From the NCBI GenBank assembly GCA_963575745.1, contig CAUYUJ010018311.1, positions 51,001-115,000 of the forward strand: DNA of 64,000 nucleotides. The letters are read 5' to 3'. This DNA is from Prorocentrum cordatum. Lineage: Eukaryota; Sar; Dinophyceae; Prorocentrales; Prorocentraceae. The notes below the pieces were generated by a model. The model was given only the letters and a program-made list of their open reading frames with translations, did no database searches and was not told where the DNA came from. Positions 1 to 10,307 of this stretch are shown here, in pieces. Position numbers and translations under genes: made by a program. Every line of letters begins with the position of its first letter. Positions within the stretch are counted from its first letter, which is position 1.

Positions 1-592
1 CCGTCGTGTGCTGGGGGTCTGGACCAAGACTCTGCTGTGGTGGGCTGCCAGCCCGTCTCCAGCAGGTAGCATATGACGGCCCCCATCGGACCTCTGATAT
101 GACGAGGCCGAAGTTGGATAGCCAAACTCTGGAACTTCTTGACCGCCGACGGCCACGCTAGACGCACTGCACTGCGGAAGTGTGTACCCTCGTGGCCCCA
201 CATGCGAAACCACAACTTGAGGCAATCCACGGCCATGGTGATGCCTGGGTCGCCCTTCTCGCCCTGGAGCGCGAGGAGGGTCGCGAGGCACCTCCCAGAC
301 GAAGGTGCAGCGCAGGCGTGGCCTTGGCGGCGGCGAAACGCTGTGACTGCATGGCCGAAAGCTCCGTGGATCTGATGTCCGTAGGACCCTGCTGACAGGG
401 AACCTTGGCGTTCAACTCTGGCCGTGACCTTATACTTGTTGGAAGCCTGCGCGTGCCGGGCAATCTTAGCACTCATTAGGGCTGGCTTCTCCAAGCGCCT
501 ACGTCTCACAGCTCTGGCAAGCCGACGCCCACCACCAAGGCCAACGCCAAGTAAGATACTTGAGCCTGCGCCTCGATTATGAAACCAGCTCG
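1..592 (-). pseudogene. LINE-A RT C-terminal region (partial)
   Basis: The minus strand is open in one frame from about 590 to position 1, roughly 195 codons, without needing an internal Met. It reads LLGVGLGGGRR near its start, then KYKVTARVERQGSLSAGSYG, LKLWFRMWGHEG, and a segment with ICYLLETGWQPTT close to the edge. These match the region downstream of the catalytic core that I associate with dinoflagellate LINE reverse transcriptases (a K-Y-x-V-T-A-R-V-like step followed by a G-W-x-P block). It is offset in frame from the RT segment at 577-1425, so a frameshift lies near 590. The protein continues outside the window. Confidence 0.6.
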
Positions 593-1425
593 CTCGACTG
601 CCTTTGCGACGTGCTTTGCATCTGACATGTGCGTGCACAGAACAGCAGACTTGACTGCCACCTGCAACCTTTGCTTGCGCAGTCCTTTTCATGTGTCAGT
701 GATAACACTGGCAAGTTGCTGTCTGATTTTTTCTTCGAACTCTTTATGTTCTGGGTCAGGTCGTCGATCCAGATGCGATGCGAGAAATGAGGATGCATGG
801 TAGTAATGGCACGCAGCACGAAGAACACCATCATCCGAGCGAAACGCGCGCCTGATCTTAATCCCTGAACAAGACTCTGCGTGGGGCACATTGGAGCTGA
901 GTACGCTCCTGTCTGTCGCAGGGTGCGTGGGGCAGCGCACTGTTCAATCCCCAGTGCCAATATTGTGGGAGAGAAACCGACCTTCAAGGCGCCCTCGATG
1001 AGCAGGTCCCACGACGCCGCGTCGTAGAAGCCCTTGATGTCTAGAAGGCCGTTGCCAATGGACAGAGATAGATGATGCGCCAACTCTGCATCCAATACTC
1101 TGAGGAACGCCTCCCTGAGTGCGGCATTTCCAACCTCTGCCGCATCCCAAGAAGGCGCGTTGAGGTCCGCCCAGTCGGCCACCTCAGGTTCACGACGCAT
1201 GGGCCATACACGAGCGAACATGGGGAGTATTCCAATGACTCGATATCCTGAACCCTTGTGCTTTGGCATCATATGGCCGATGACGAGCTGGGTCTGAGCT
1301 GGCCATGCTAGAAGTGATTCCATGGACTCGAATATTGAAATGAGCTCGGATAAGGCTGGGACAGGGAGCCTTTCGAAATCACAAGGGGGAAGCCGATCAA
1401 CTCCTTGGCCCAGCTTGGGCCGCAT
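577..1425 (-). pseudogene. LINE-A reverse transcriptase core
   Basis: This 282-codon frame carries the palm and fingers of a reverse transcriptase, which copies the element RNA at the target site. The fingers motif is MMPKHKGSGYRVIGILPMF (residues about 52-70), motif A is LLDIKGFYDA (Asp about 129), motif B is QSLVQGLRSGARFARMM (about 183-199), and motif C is IWIDDLTQ with the catalytic Asp pair (about 222-223). The frame opens at an ATG that overlaps the end of the upstream endonuclease frame, but a one-base insertion near 1427-1431 best explains the split: without it the upstream frame would read KGATTRMRPKLGQG straight into this one. After motif C the sequence drifts and shifts frame again near 690-590. 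Complete catalytic residues suggest a fairly young decay. Confidence 0.8.
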
Positions 1426-3100
1426 GCGCGTGGTGGCTGCCCTTCACGCGCTCGGGCGTGAGTTCTGCCCAGGGCTCGTCCTCAGCAGCAGCTCGTACTT
1501 CAGCGAATGCCCGATCCAAGCGATCATACTCTTTGATGCGTGGGCACCAGATCGCCTCCCAATGCTTCCTCTTGTGGTCCATGATGTCCGAGGGGTCGTG
1601 GAGCACATCATTCTGGACGATGAGTTCTTGCTGGACCAAGGGCTCGTCCCGAAGATTGCAATGCAGTGCTCCCAGCGCCTCTGGGCTGTCGACCCATTCC
1701 TTGAAGCGGTTGAGGGGCGCTTTGATGGCCCTTCCTTGGACTCTCTTGCTCAACTTAGTAATCAAACATTCAGTCTTTGATAAATCATTGTCTGAGTCAT
1801 CCTGCAGAGTTCTCAAGGAACGAATAAGCGTGGGGAAACCTGGTTTCTGAGGTCGCAGTGCTTGCTCTGCTTTCCCTGGGATGTCGCCAAGGAGCTTTGT
1901 CAATGACATTGAGAGGGCTCGAATCTGCTTGCAACCATTTCTCCGATTTCGGTGGCGTCTGATTGCTGCGACCACCGTGGCGAGGCGAGTCCACCAGTTG
2001 GCTAGCATGTCCTGGAAAGGCTGGATCCTGGAGTGCTCAGCCTGGTGAACCTCGCCGACGCGAAATGCATGGCCCCGAGCACGACTGGGGCCCGCGGGGA
2101 TATCACAAGAGTGGCGGGTACAAATCACAGCCTCCACTGCAGTGACCCAGGAGGCATAGAGGCCCGCGAGGGCTAAAACGTGACTTGAGCCAAAACGGTA
2201 ACAGACAGACGATGCGATGTGGCCATGTATTTTGCAGACGGAGCTGGGAACGCAACCAACCTGAGCACGGTTATTATTCCAAAGAGGCTCTGGTCTGTTA
2301 TAATTCGGGCTTGGGGTTTCTTCCAGGGGCTCGTCTAAGCCGGTTGGGGTTGGGGTGATACACGCGCATGGATTCGAAGCAGAACTTTCTTGCAGTGGCC
2401 AATCCTCCTCATGCCTCGCGTCGAGGTCCTCGTCGCCCTCGCCGTCAGGTGCACCCAGGAAAGACCAGAAACCGTTCGGGGAGCTCTCTGGGGGCTCACT
2501 GGGAGGCCCAGGTTCCAAGCGGTCTCCGAACATTGAACTATACACTTCAGCCCTGCGCTGTCGAGACAAAACTTGCTTAGCTTTACTGGCAGCCTTAGCC
2601 TGAGACGATTTTGAACCAGGCGTTGGGGTTGCTCTAGGTCTGGACACCTGCGGGAGCTTGCCAGGCAGAGACAACATTCGGGTAACCAACTGAGACCCTT
2701 GCGAATGAAACTGAACTGCCAATCCTAAATGAGGCTTCCACGGAACATCCAAGACTGGTGAAATTTGTTTTATGTACGCTCTGGCCGAAAGGCTACAAAG
2801 TAGATAGTCAATATGGGATCCCCCGCGGCCAGAAGAGCACGTGACATCGAACGGGGCCTGGATGACTTGGCCCCCTACAGAATCTAGAAAACCTGACCTA
2901 GCTAAAGCCTGAGGACTCATGTTGAAATCCCCTGCAACTGCCCAAGGCACTTGAAGTGATGTCAATAGCGACCCCAGGTGGTGGAATCGAGCGATGTTTC
3001 GGCTCGACATTCCTACCGAAGGATGCGCATTAAAAAACAAATAATTGCACCTGAATAGCCGCGAAAATGGATGAGAGTGGGGACGAAGCCATCCCAGCAC
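1397..3100 (-). pseudogene. LINE-A endonuclease C-terminal half and linker
   Basis: This 567-codon frame holds the second half of an exonuclease-endonuclease-phosphatase (EEP) domain, the enzyme that nicks target DNA for target-primed reverse transcription. The motifs are VAGDFNMSP (about residue 57, catalytic Asp and Asn), SHIDYLL (about residue 96) and KPHLGLAV (about residue 122). The last stands where S-D-H is usual, so the Asp of that motif is replaced by Pro. The remaining 430 residues are a low-complexity linker ending in a helical segment before the RT. The frame opens at GTG rather than ATG, and codons upstream of it also look like EEP sequence (EWTSCARPGS), so the apparent start is only where decay reopened the frame. 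It ends by frameshift next to the RT start. Confidence 0.75.
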
Positions 3101-3183
3101 GCATGACCCCGGGCGTGCACAGCTCGTCCACTCTCACTTGCTAGAAGCTGATGTGCCTGAAGGTATCCTCGCGCCAGTAGCCC

Positions 3184-4305
3184 TTAACCTCCCTCATTTG
3201 CCACCTGCTGACGTGACTGAGTTACGATTCTGGCCGACGGGCGAGCTCTATTTGCAACCAATCTGAAATGATTCAAGCGTTCTTTTTTGTCCCACTTCTT
3301 CAAGTTGGCCGCGGAAGCGTGGGTCTCCACGAAGCCGAAGAAGTCGAAGTGGCGATTCATGTCTGACTCTACGAAGCGCCAGCACTTGTCCCCCATGGCA
3401 GTGACGTTGGCGAAAAAGAAATTGCTAGTGCGATGATGCGCACTACCCTCACGATCTGGCTCTGGGCCAGGTGCGGCAGCCGCCGCCGCTGCCACCTGGG
3501 GCACGGGTTCCTGCAGCGATGGAACAGGCGCTCCCGTGGCGGCGGCTGCCTCAGCTAGGCAAGCTGACGCCTTCCCAGGTGGGCCTCCTGGCCCCTTGCA
3601 CGCGGGTGCAGCGTCGCCGCCCTTGCCCTTGCCGAAGGCCGTGCGCTGCGCCTCGGACTTGGCGGCCGAGATCCTGGCGGCGGACTCTGCGATCAGTTTG
3701 TTCTTCGCGGACTCGTCCTCGGATGCGGCGGGGTCGCCCATCTTCTCATCCACAGCGGCAGCGGCGGGAGCAGTCTCAGCAGCACTGTCTCCTCCGCCAG
3801 GGGCGGCCACGCCACCCTCCCCCTTGCGCTTCTTGGCCAGGCGGTTCTCGACGTCCTCCTTGAGGGCGGCCGCCTGCGACAACTTGGCCGTGACCTCCTC
3901 ACTTTTCGCAGCGAGCTGGTCTCTGAAGCCGGTGAGCTCTGCCCTGAGCTTCCTCAAGGTCTCGCGCTCCTCCTGCTTCAGCTCTAGCTCCTCTGCATGC
4001 TCGACGACCGTGTCATCCCACGTGACCTGGAAATTGGGCGCCGTGGAATCCACCTGAACGTTATTCTCGGTCTTGGGAGCAACACCTTCAACTTTGGCAA
4101 AAAATGCTGATGCAACTTTCTTGGCCTCCTCGGCCTGTGCTAAAACCTCAGCTGCTTTGACCTCCTTCTCCTCCGCATGTTGGAGAGCATTACGTAATTT
4201 GAGCACATTATTGACACATTGGGTATGTGTGTGATCTGCGCCCTTCCAAGCTCCAACTGCCTTGCGCACCGACTCGATCGCCATGCTTGAGTTTGCGTCG
4301 GACAC
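3184..4305 (-). pseudogene. LINE-A coiled coil and start of the endonuclease
   Basis: The frame has 373 codons. Residues about 10-180 are rich in Ala, Glu, Lys and Leu in heptad-like order (for example EELELKQEERETLRKLRAEL), which predicts a coiled coil usable for self-association or RNA packaging. A Gly/Pro/Ala-rich spacer follows. From about residue 300 the EEP domain begins with FFFANVTAMG (the N-terminal Asn) and FFGFVETHAS (the catalytic Glu). The frame then breaks before GDFN, which lies in the next segment. The first Met overlaps the zinc-finger frame at 4208-4630 in another phase, so a frameshift near 4300 separates the two. Confidence 0.7.
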
Positions 4306-4630
4306 CGCGGAAGGGGGTCGACTGCAGGTGGCTGATCCTCTTTTGCAACAAAGCTCGGAGCTGCTCGTCGGTTGTGGTGGACACTAGCTGCTGGAGCGAC
4401 GTGACCTCATCCACTGCGCCTGGCTGGGTGGCTTGGGCGCCGCCCGCGACCTGTGCCATGTTGGTGTCCTTCATGCGAGGCTTATACAAACGAACTTTGC
4501 GGCCACATTTGGAACACTTGCAATCGTTAGACGACAATACACTGTTCCACTCGAATTAGCCGCAAGCCTTGCACTGACTCCAGGGGCTGCGGTCTGGCTG
4601 CGGGGACGGCGTCTTCGAAGAAACGCCCAT
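4208..4630 (-). pseudogene. LINE-A zinc-finger N-terminus with in-frame stop
   Basis: From an ATG at 4630 the minus strand reads MGVSSKTPSPQPDRSPWSQC, then KACG and a TAA stop at 4556-4558. It continues in the same frame with FEWNSVLSSNDCKCSKCGRK. The two Cys pairs plus CKC/SKC make a small treble-clef or ribbon-like zinc finger interrupted by one nonsense codon. The frame then runs through a Gln/Leu-rich helix (about 4440-4330) and loses phase into the coiled-coil segment. Gln-rich and Cys-paired N-termini are usual for the ORF1 part of these elements; the finger type is inference from the Cys spacing. Confidence 0.55.
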
Positions 4631-4639
4631 GGCTGCGAC

Positions 4640-5159
4640 TCTCTCTCTTTTGTCACCGCAAGTGGCGGCCAGGAAAGGAACTGGCGCGTGTGCGATGGAC
4701 CTCAAGCGCCTCGTGACGGCAAGAGAGCGGCTCAGGCAAAATGCTTGAGCCCAAGTGGCTTGAGCGACGACGAGGATGAGGAGGAGGAGGAGGAGGAGGA
4801 GGAGGAGGAGGAGGAGAGGGAGGCAGGTACAGGATGAGGGACGGAGCAGGAGGCGGAGGTGGAGGAGGAGTGTGCTGGAGGAGGGGGGGATGGATTGGGG
4901 AGGAGGAGACGGAGGATGAGGAGGGAGAGGTGCAGGAGAAGGACGAGGTTGGGAATGTGAGTGTCGTATATCAAGTGTGTTGTTTGATGAGATATACCTT
5001 GTTGCACGGCAGGAGCATTGCAGCATGCTGTCTGCATAGGCGGAAGGAACATTTCTCCTGATCGCTGGAGGTCGTTGGAGGAGGAAGATCTGGGGGAAGA
5101 GGGCCATGAGAAGTCCTGGACAAGTCAACGATGAGGAAATACGCCTTCCCGTCCCAAGC
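4640..5159. repeat. GGA-rich purine tract and low-complexity DNA
   Basis: A (GGA)n run lies at about 4771-4818, followed by imperfect GGA/GGT sequence to about 4950. The many open frames here are poly-Glu, poly-Gly or poly-Ser/Leu readings of the repeat. I see no gene. Confidence 0.8.
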
Positions 5160-5172
5160 CCCCTCCCTGATA

Positions 5173-5346
5173 CAGTGGAGACCCATGCCAAGAGCCCCCC
5201 TGTCTGCCTCCAGGGTGCCCTGGGTTTCTTGGGTTTCGATGGCTTTGCTATGGAAAGCGCGACGTTCCCAAGCCAACAATCAAGGGACGCCCTGGGGTCT
5301 CAGGGTTGGGTTTCCTGATGCTTCTTGCGGAAGGTTTTTGGTCGGG
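5173..5346 (+). mobile_element. CAGTGGAGACC element, copy 1
   Basis: This 174-bp sequence begins CAGTGGAGACC and is clearly related to 41051-41227 and 52836-53001, sharing blocks such as CTTGGGTTTCGATGGCTTTG, GACGTTCCCA and CTGGGGTCTCAGG. It is bounded by an imperfect 13-bp direct repeat, CCCCTCCCTGATA at 5160-5172 and CCCCTCCTTGATA at 5347-5359, which looks like a target duplication. Several frames stay open in all three copies, so openness is not evidence for a protein. It may be a SINE-like retroposon, a TA-target MITE or an introner-like element. Confidence 0.7.
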
Positions 5347-5477
5347 CCCCTCCTTGATAGTCCCCGCGAGGAATCTCTTCCACTGCAGGAGGCGCCCCGC
5401 TTGAAATGACGAGCGCCCACGTGGGCCTGTCGCGCGAGCGAGGTCCAGTTGTGGTAAGGATCCGCCTTCATCGCTGC

Positions 5478-5641
5478 AGCTTCAAGTCGGACATGTCCCT
5501 CTACAGGAGGACCAAACCAAAATAGTTAAAACAAATAGTCTGGGGACGATTGTGTTGGCTATGTTTGAATATGTTTTCATTGCTTTAAGTTCTTCGTTCA
5601 AAATCCGCCTGCAGGAGGACATGCCCGACTGAATTGTAGCT
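5478..5641. mobile_element. MITE-like element with about 30-bp terminal inverted repeats
   Basis: The left end (5478-5508) contains TCAAGTCGGACATGTCC and CTACAGG. The right end (5608-5641), reverse complemented, contains TCAGTCGGGCATGTCC and CTGCAGG, so the termini are imperfect inverted repeats. The interior is AT-rich and has no coding frame. About 115 bp including the right end recurs at 37360-37490. The size of 164 bp fits a non-autonomous DNA element; I cannot identify a target duplication with confidence. Confidence 0.5.
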
Positions 5642-5659
5642 CCAGGCATGATGATAAAG

Positions 5660-6260
5660 GTTCAATGTCATGTACGGCGATCGCCCTTTTCTTGAAAAGG
5701 ATATGCCCTCCATCCGTGCACGTGTTGCGCAATATTAAGAACATGGCTAACATAACATTCCGGACGTCTCAAACGGAAGCCTTATCCGAGAAGGACCATC
5801 CTCCAGCCGTGTAAACGCTGCACCAGGAAAAGCATTGCGTCATAGAATATGAGGAGCTCTCAAGCGAGAGCCGCATTTTGATGACGAACTGGTTTCATCT
5901 TGACAGCTGTTTGACAATTGCAATTGAATGCGCGCGGCACTAGAGCGAGAGCTTCATGTTTCAATCACCTCCCATCCACCCGTGTAGCTGTTGAGCTGTT
6001 GTGAGACGAGTGTGCGCGGCGTTGGGGCGAGAACCGCATTTTATATCCGCATCGGCCTCCATCTTTGTAGCAGTTGGAAGCGATTGCGACAAATTCGCGA
6101 GGCGCTAATGCGAGGGCCGTATTCGAGTAACCTCTGGTTCTCCATCCTTGTAGTTGTTGGAACAACGAATGCGCGCGGCGTTCAGGGGAGAGCAGAAGTT
6201 TCGAAATGACTGGCATTCCATATATGCAATGATTTGAGTTTTTGTTCATTTAGTTTGTTT
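5660..6260 (+). repeat. Diverged array of the 82-bp satellite
   Basis: Degenerate monomers repeat the cores GCGCGGCRYTAGRGCGAGAG-like, GCCGCATTTTGA-like and CCTCCATCCGTG-like. They recur near 5860, 5930, 6010, 6100 and 6170. It is the same family as the better preserved array at 10650-11160. No gene is seen. Confidence 0.6.
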
Positions 6261-6261
6261 T

Positions 6262-6440
6262 GAGTCGTGGATTGAATGGAAATCGTAAGCGAAACGCTCG
6301 GCTCAGCCTGCGGACACGTCTGGCAATGCAGCACGGAGGTTTGTTTAAGGAATAGGATGGAGGAGTTGGATGAGGATGAGGAGTGGGGGAGGAGCAGGAG
6401 GAGAAGCAGGAGGAGGAGGAGAACGAAGGGGTTGAGGAGT
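6262..6440 (+). repeat. Diverged R module plus GGA tract
   Basis: The sequence AATCGTAAGCGAAACGCTCG, the phrase GGACACGTCTGG and an AAGGAATAGGATGGAGGAG end match, loosely, the R modules at 8233, 11161, 12572 and 13305. As there, the module runs directly into GGA repeats (about 6359-6432). Confidence 0.5.
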
Positions 6441-7742
6441 ATGGAGGGGGGATGCTGGTAGGACGTTGCGATCGGATCATGTGAGATTGGAGAAACGAAC
6501 AGCGGCGCATGACATCGCGCCTACCATCGGGCCTCTTCCGAGCGACCAGGCTTGCCTTTCGCAAAACTGCCTTCCTGTGGTGGGCCGTCGACCTTCCCAC
6601 AACGGGCCCCTCTTCACATGCACCAGCGGATTTCGGCACCGTAGCTGATGAGAAGAACGAGTTTGTAGTTGATGACGTATGTCCCGGCTCTGCGCACCAG
6701 CCTGCTCCCAAGCCAGTGTTCCTGCAATTTCGCGCGCTCACACCGCCTGCACCACCCACGCGCCGATCTCAGCCTGGAGGTCCCTGCCATCGCTGTGGCT
6801 GATGATGCATCGTATTTTCCCTTCGCGCCGCTCTCCGCTCGAACCGCATGTTCGTTAGATGCACCACAGCTGCCGCTGCCCGCCTTCTCGTACAGCCTGG
6901 TCCCAGCAGGGGCTGAGATCGTCAGGCCAGGCTTGCTTCGCCGTCCTCCCACTCGCAGTCACTTATCGCACCCGCAGTGCTAGTTTGCTACTGCCAACAT
7001 TCTCTCACACACCCTGGTTCCAGCAGTGGCTGTGGTCGTCGGACCAGGCGTTGCTTCGCCGTCCTCCCACTGCCAGCCACGTCTCGCACCCACCTGTCCT
7101 GACCAGCTCCCACTGCATCAGACGAGTTTTGGGCCGTGCCTTGCCTTCTCGCAGTGGCCTCTGCACCAGACTCTCTATGAACTGAGCGCCTGTAAGTGAC
7201 GAGCTGCCACTGCCCGCCTTCCTGCACTGGCAGCGTGTGCTGTCATTCCTTGCCTTTTTGCACAAGCTGACTCCTGCGTTGTGACTGAAGTGCCGGCTCG
7301 TATTATGTCTGCCTGCCAGGTGGCGGTGGTGCTTCTGTTGCCGCTGCCAGGTGGTTTGCACCCGCTGGCCTCAGCATTGCAGTTGATGGTGTTGGTTCGT
7401 GATGTCCCGTGCTGCATGCCTGCGCTGGTGTCTATGTTGCCACTACTTGCCATGTCGCTTGTGTTGACTTCAACAGATGATGGCGTTGGCACGTGCTCTC
7501 CCGTCCTTCTTGCCTGCATTGGTGTCTCTGCTGCCACAAATTACGCTTTGCACGTTCCAGGTACGCACGCGCCTGATCTCAGCGTTGCAGCTGACGACGT
7601 GTGGCGCCACGCTTCTTGATGTCAGCTCTCGCGCGCAGTGCCATGTCGAAGTCAGCACGCGAAACGCCTTTGTCCGCCCCCCGCCCCGTGCAGTGGGTGC
7701 AGCGTGGGCGCATGTTTTTGTTGGGGGGCAGGGGAGGAAGAG
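6441..7742. other. Intergenic DNA with degenerate tandem blocks
   Basis: No gene is recognised. A 117-bp tandem duplication is visible (CCAGCAGGGGCTG at 6903 and CCAGCAGTGGCTG at 7020, both followed by TTGCTTCGCCGTCCTCCCAC). A weaker repeat of about 97 bp (GCCTGCRYTGGTGTCT at about 7418 and 7515) follows. Confidence 0.5.
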
Positions 7743-8460
7743 GAGGATCAATTTCAACCCAAGACGCGATGTTGGCAATTGACCCTCCCTCCAAGTTCCC
7801 TCTTCACAAGTCCCTGCAATGATATGTTTTCATTACGAGAGGCGCCCCATTGGAAAACAACCGCTAGAACATCCCCAATCGTGCCGAAACGCCATTTCTG
7901 GGACATCAGCGCCGCGAATCAACGCGACTGCTGCATCTTGGCAACCCTAAGTCGTGCCAGAACAAGTCCAGAGACGTCACCACAGCTCAATGTGGCTGCT
8001 GCGTCCTGACAATATGAAAACGTGCCCGAGCAGCATGCCTGGGACTTCCACCATACGACTCCTTAAAGTTGCTGCAAACTTTCAAGACACATGTGCGCGG
8101 CGCTACGGCGAAAACCACATGCTGAAAAGGAGCAACCTTAAATGTTGGATACTACAAACTGTGAAGACGAAAGTGCGCGGCACTAAGGCCAGAGCCACAT
8201 TTTGAACACAACCCGCCCCTCATCCGTGAAGTTCAAGCTTCAGGATCATAAGTGGTGAGGAAGTCTGATACTAAGCGCCTGGCCCGCCCAACCGACACGT
8301 CTGGGGGTGCGATGGGGAGGAGTTATTCAAAGGGAAAAGGGATGGACGACGAGGAGGAGAAGGAGGAAGGATGGAGGAGGATGAGGAGGAGGAGGAGGAG
8401 GGAGGAGGAGGAGGAGAGAGGAGGAGGAGGTGGAGGAGGTGAAGGAGGAGGATAAGGAAG
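7743..8460 (+). repeat. Composite repeat copy 1 (L, satellite, R, GGA)
   Basis: The L module (7743-8080) contains CAACCCAAGACGCGATGTTG, CCCTCTTCACAAGTCCCTGC and 73-bp-type subrepeats (AATCGTGCCGAAACGCCATT, GTCGTGCCAGAACAAG). About two 82-bp satellite monomers follow (to 8232), then the R module (8233-8340, CTAAGCGCCTGGCCCGCCC) and a GGA tract (8341-8460). The same order of parts returns at 10308, 11925 and 12765. Confidence 0.7.
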
Positions 8461-8462
8461 AG

Positions 8463-8640
8463 AGGGAGCGGGACAATGAGGAGATCTGCGCTCTCCCCAG
8501 GACGCTGCCGGACGGGACGCGCGCTTTCATCGCCAAGGGCGGCTGGCGTTGGGGCGGGCTGCAGCCAGATGGTGGGCCTCAGGAGGCGCTGCCCCAGCCG
8601 AGGGGCGGGGGAGAGTGCGAGGACGAGGAGGAGGATTCGG
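8463..8640 (+). CDS. Exon-like coding island between GGA tracts
   Basis: In one plus frame the island reads EEICALPRTLPDGTRAFIAK and then GGWRWGGLQPDGGPQEALPQ. The third codon positions are about 85% G or C, as in the other islands of this window. It is bounded on both sides by GGA repeats, which in a host gene would be intron or a poly-Glu insertion; here the repeat is in frame with poly-Glu on both sides. No domain is recognised and no start or stop can be set. Chance coding cannot be excluded. Confidence 0.3.
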
Positions 8641-9365
8641 AGGAGGAGCGCCTTTTCCCTCTTCCTCCTCCTCCTCCCTCCCTTCTCCCGTCCCGCCCCG
8701 TCGGGTTAGTTGTGCGGCCGATTTTCCTGGCTGCGGGGGCGTTTGGTCCCCTTGCCGCGGGCAAGTTGTGATCGCGCTTCGGCTTGATCGCAGGATTCGG
8801 AGGAGGAGGATGAGGAGGAATAGGAGGAGGAATAGGAGGAGGAGGAGGAGGAGGAGGAGGACCAGCGCACATAGTGATGATGAGGTCTGATTGTCTCTGG
8901 AGCCAGCCGCACTATGTGGGCTGGCTCTCCCCCTGCAGATCTCTCACAACTTGGGCGAGGGGTAAGGGGGCTTCAGACTCACCGCAGAATTTGCTCTTCC
9001 TTTGGGGCGCTGCCCTGCAAGCGTTCGCTGTAATTGCAGGGCCGTGCCATTGTTCGGGTACGCCCTTGGGCAATCCGCCTGAAGGCCTCTGGAACGCGAT
9101 CCGCTGAAAGAGCTACATCTGCATCACATCAAGATACTGCAGGGGATGATATGATCTGCATACCCAAAAATAAATTGCGTGCCCACGTGGCTGGGCCGCC
9201 AAATTCGAATGGTGCGTGCGTGAAGTTGGACACGTATCTTGTGCCCTCTCCTCCAGACGCTTCTGACTGCTGCAGCCTACTCGACAGTCTGCATAGATAC
9301 AGCGCCGTCGATACTTTAACCACTGATGGGCCCTCCCGGGAGTCTCCTAGGGAGGGGGGGGGCAG
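8641..9365. repeat. GGA/CCT tracts and unassigned DNA
   Basis: GGA repeats at about 8792-8862 follow a CCT-rich stretch (8660-8690). From 8870 to 9365 there is non-repetitive DNA with no supported gene or RNA. Confidence 0.5.
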
Positions 9366-9379
9366 CCCTCAGAAGAGCA

Positions 9380-9426
9380 GGAGGAGGAGGAGGAGGAGGA
9401 GGAGGAGGAGGAGGAGGAGGAGGAGG
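9380..9426 (+). repeat. (GGA)n microsatellite
   Basis: About 15 nearly perfect GGA units. The following 110 bp can be read as a short C-terminal peptide (QEEPAEAAPVGGFRDFPGLK, stop at about 9542-9544), too short to call. Confidence 0.8.
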
Positions 9427-9816
9427 ACCTCCCCAGGAGGAGCCAGCCGAGGCCGCCCCTGTGGGTGGATTCAGGGACTTCCCAGGCTTGAAAAGCGCTT
9501 TGCCTCCAGCTCTCGGGGCAGGTGTAGGGGCTTTGGACATGTAAGCCAAACTATGCGCGAGTAGCGCAGCCTGGCTGTCGCCTGCCTCGATTTCAAGGCT
9601 ACAAGGCTGGCGGGATTTGGCGGCTGCTATCTAGGCAAACCTATCCGCAGCAGCATTTCCCGTGGCTCTTCTCCACTGGTCGCTGTCAGGCTCTAGCCTG
9701 TCTGTATCCACGTGGGCCATGATCCTGTGCAGGCCGGGACCGGGGGGGCCACGAGCGGCCCCTCCGAGCTCCTTCAGCAGGGGAACGAAAAATGGCATAA
9801 GCATAAAAATTCGGAG

Positions 9817-9848
9817 GTCCGCGCGGATTTCTCGGATCCGCGCTGGAC
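9817..9848. other. Strong stem-loop within a dispersed motif
   Basis: GTCC + GCGCGGAT pairs with ATCCGCGC + GGAC around a 7-nt loop, with one bulged T at 9844. Together with the flanking GAACGA and the C-run it resembles 44556-44605, so it is part of a dispersed sequence rather than a lone hairpin. Confidence 0.5.
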
Positions 9849-10039
9849 CCCCCTCCCTGGCGCGCGGAGCGCCCCAGGGGCGGCACCTCCGAGTTGTTCT
9901 GTTTATGTCATTGTTCGTTCCCCTATTCAGGGCGCCCATTCCTGCGGGAGAGAGGCTCAGTGTGGACGTCGATGGCTGCTGGGTGTTCTGCGACGATGCG
10001 GGCTTGCGGGTCGGCATTAATACGGCCAGCGGCTGGCGC

Positions 10040-10237
10040 AAGGAAGAGGAGGAAGAGGAGGAGGAGGAGGAGGAGCAGGAGGAGGAGGAGGGGGAAGAGG
10101 AGGAGGAGGTGGAGGAGGAGGAGGAGGAGGAAGAGGAAGAGGAAGAGGGAAGAGGGAAGAGGAGGATTCGGAGGAGGAGGAGGAGGAGGAGCAGGGAGGG
10201 AGGGAGGGAGGGAGGAGGGAGGGAGGATGAGGGAGGA

Positions 10238-10285
<48 letters not shown>

Positions 10286-10305
10286 CTGAGGAGGAGGAGG
10301 AGGAG
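10040..10305 (+). repeat. GGA, GGGA and GAT microsatellites
   Basis: GGA-rich repeats (about 10040-10190) pass into GGGA (about 10195-10225) and then about 15 perfect GAT units (10238-10284). The long poly-Glu/Arg/Met frames across it are repeat readings. Confidence 0.85.
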
Positions 10306-10307
10306 GA

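Larger units (their letters stand above)
1..4630 (-). mobile_element. LINE-A: decayed non-LTR retrotransposon, cut by window start
   Basis: Reading leftwards from about 4630, the minus strand encodes in order a short zinc-finger N-terminus, an Ala/Glu/Lys-rich coiled coil, an EEP-type endonuclease, a long linker, an RT with motifs A, B and C, and an RT C-terminal region that runs off the window at position 1. This order is that of LINE-type elements. The parts lie in at least five different open segments separated by frameshifts and one in-frame stop, so the copy is dead as it stands. No flanking target duplication can be sought on the left because that end lies outside the window. The right end is placed at the ATG of the zinc-finger segment; a 5' untranslated part may extend further into the purine-rich DNA. 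Confidence 0.85.

Noticed and set aside
2180-2205. Similarity to the reverse complement of the dinoflagellate spliced leader (CTTGAGCCAAAA)
   Set aside because: Only about 16 of 21 bases agree as I recall the leader, and the site lies inside the LINE-A reading frame, so chance is likely.
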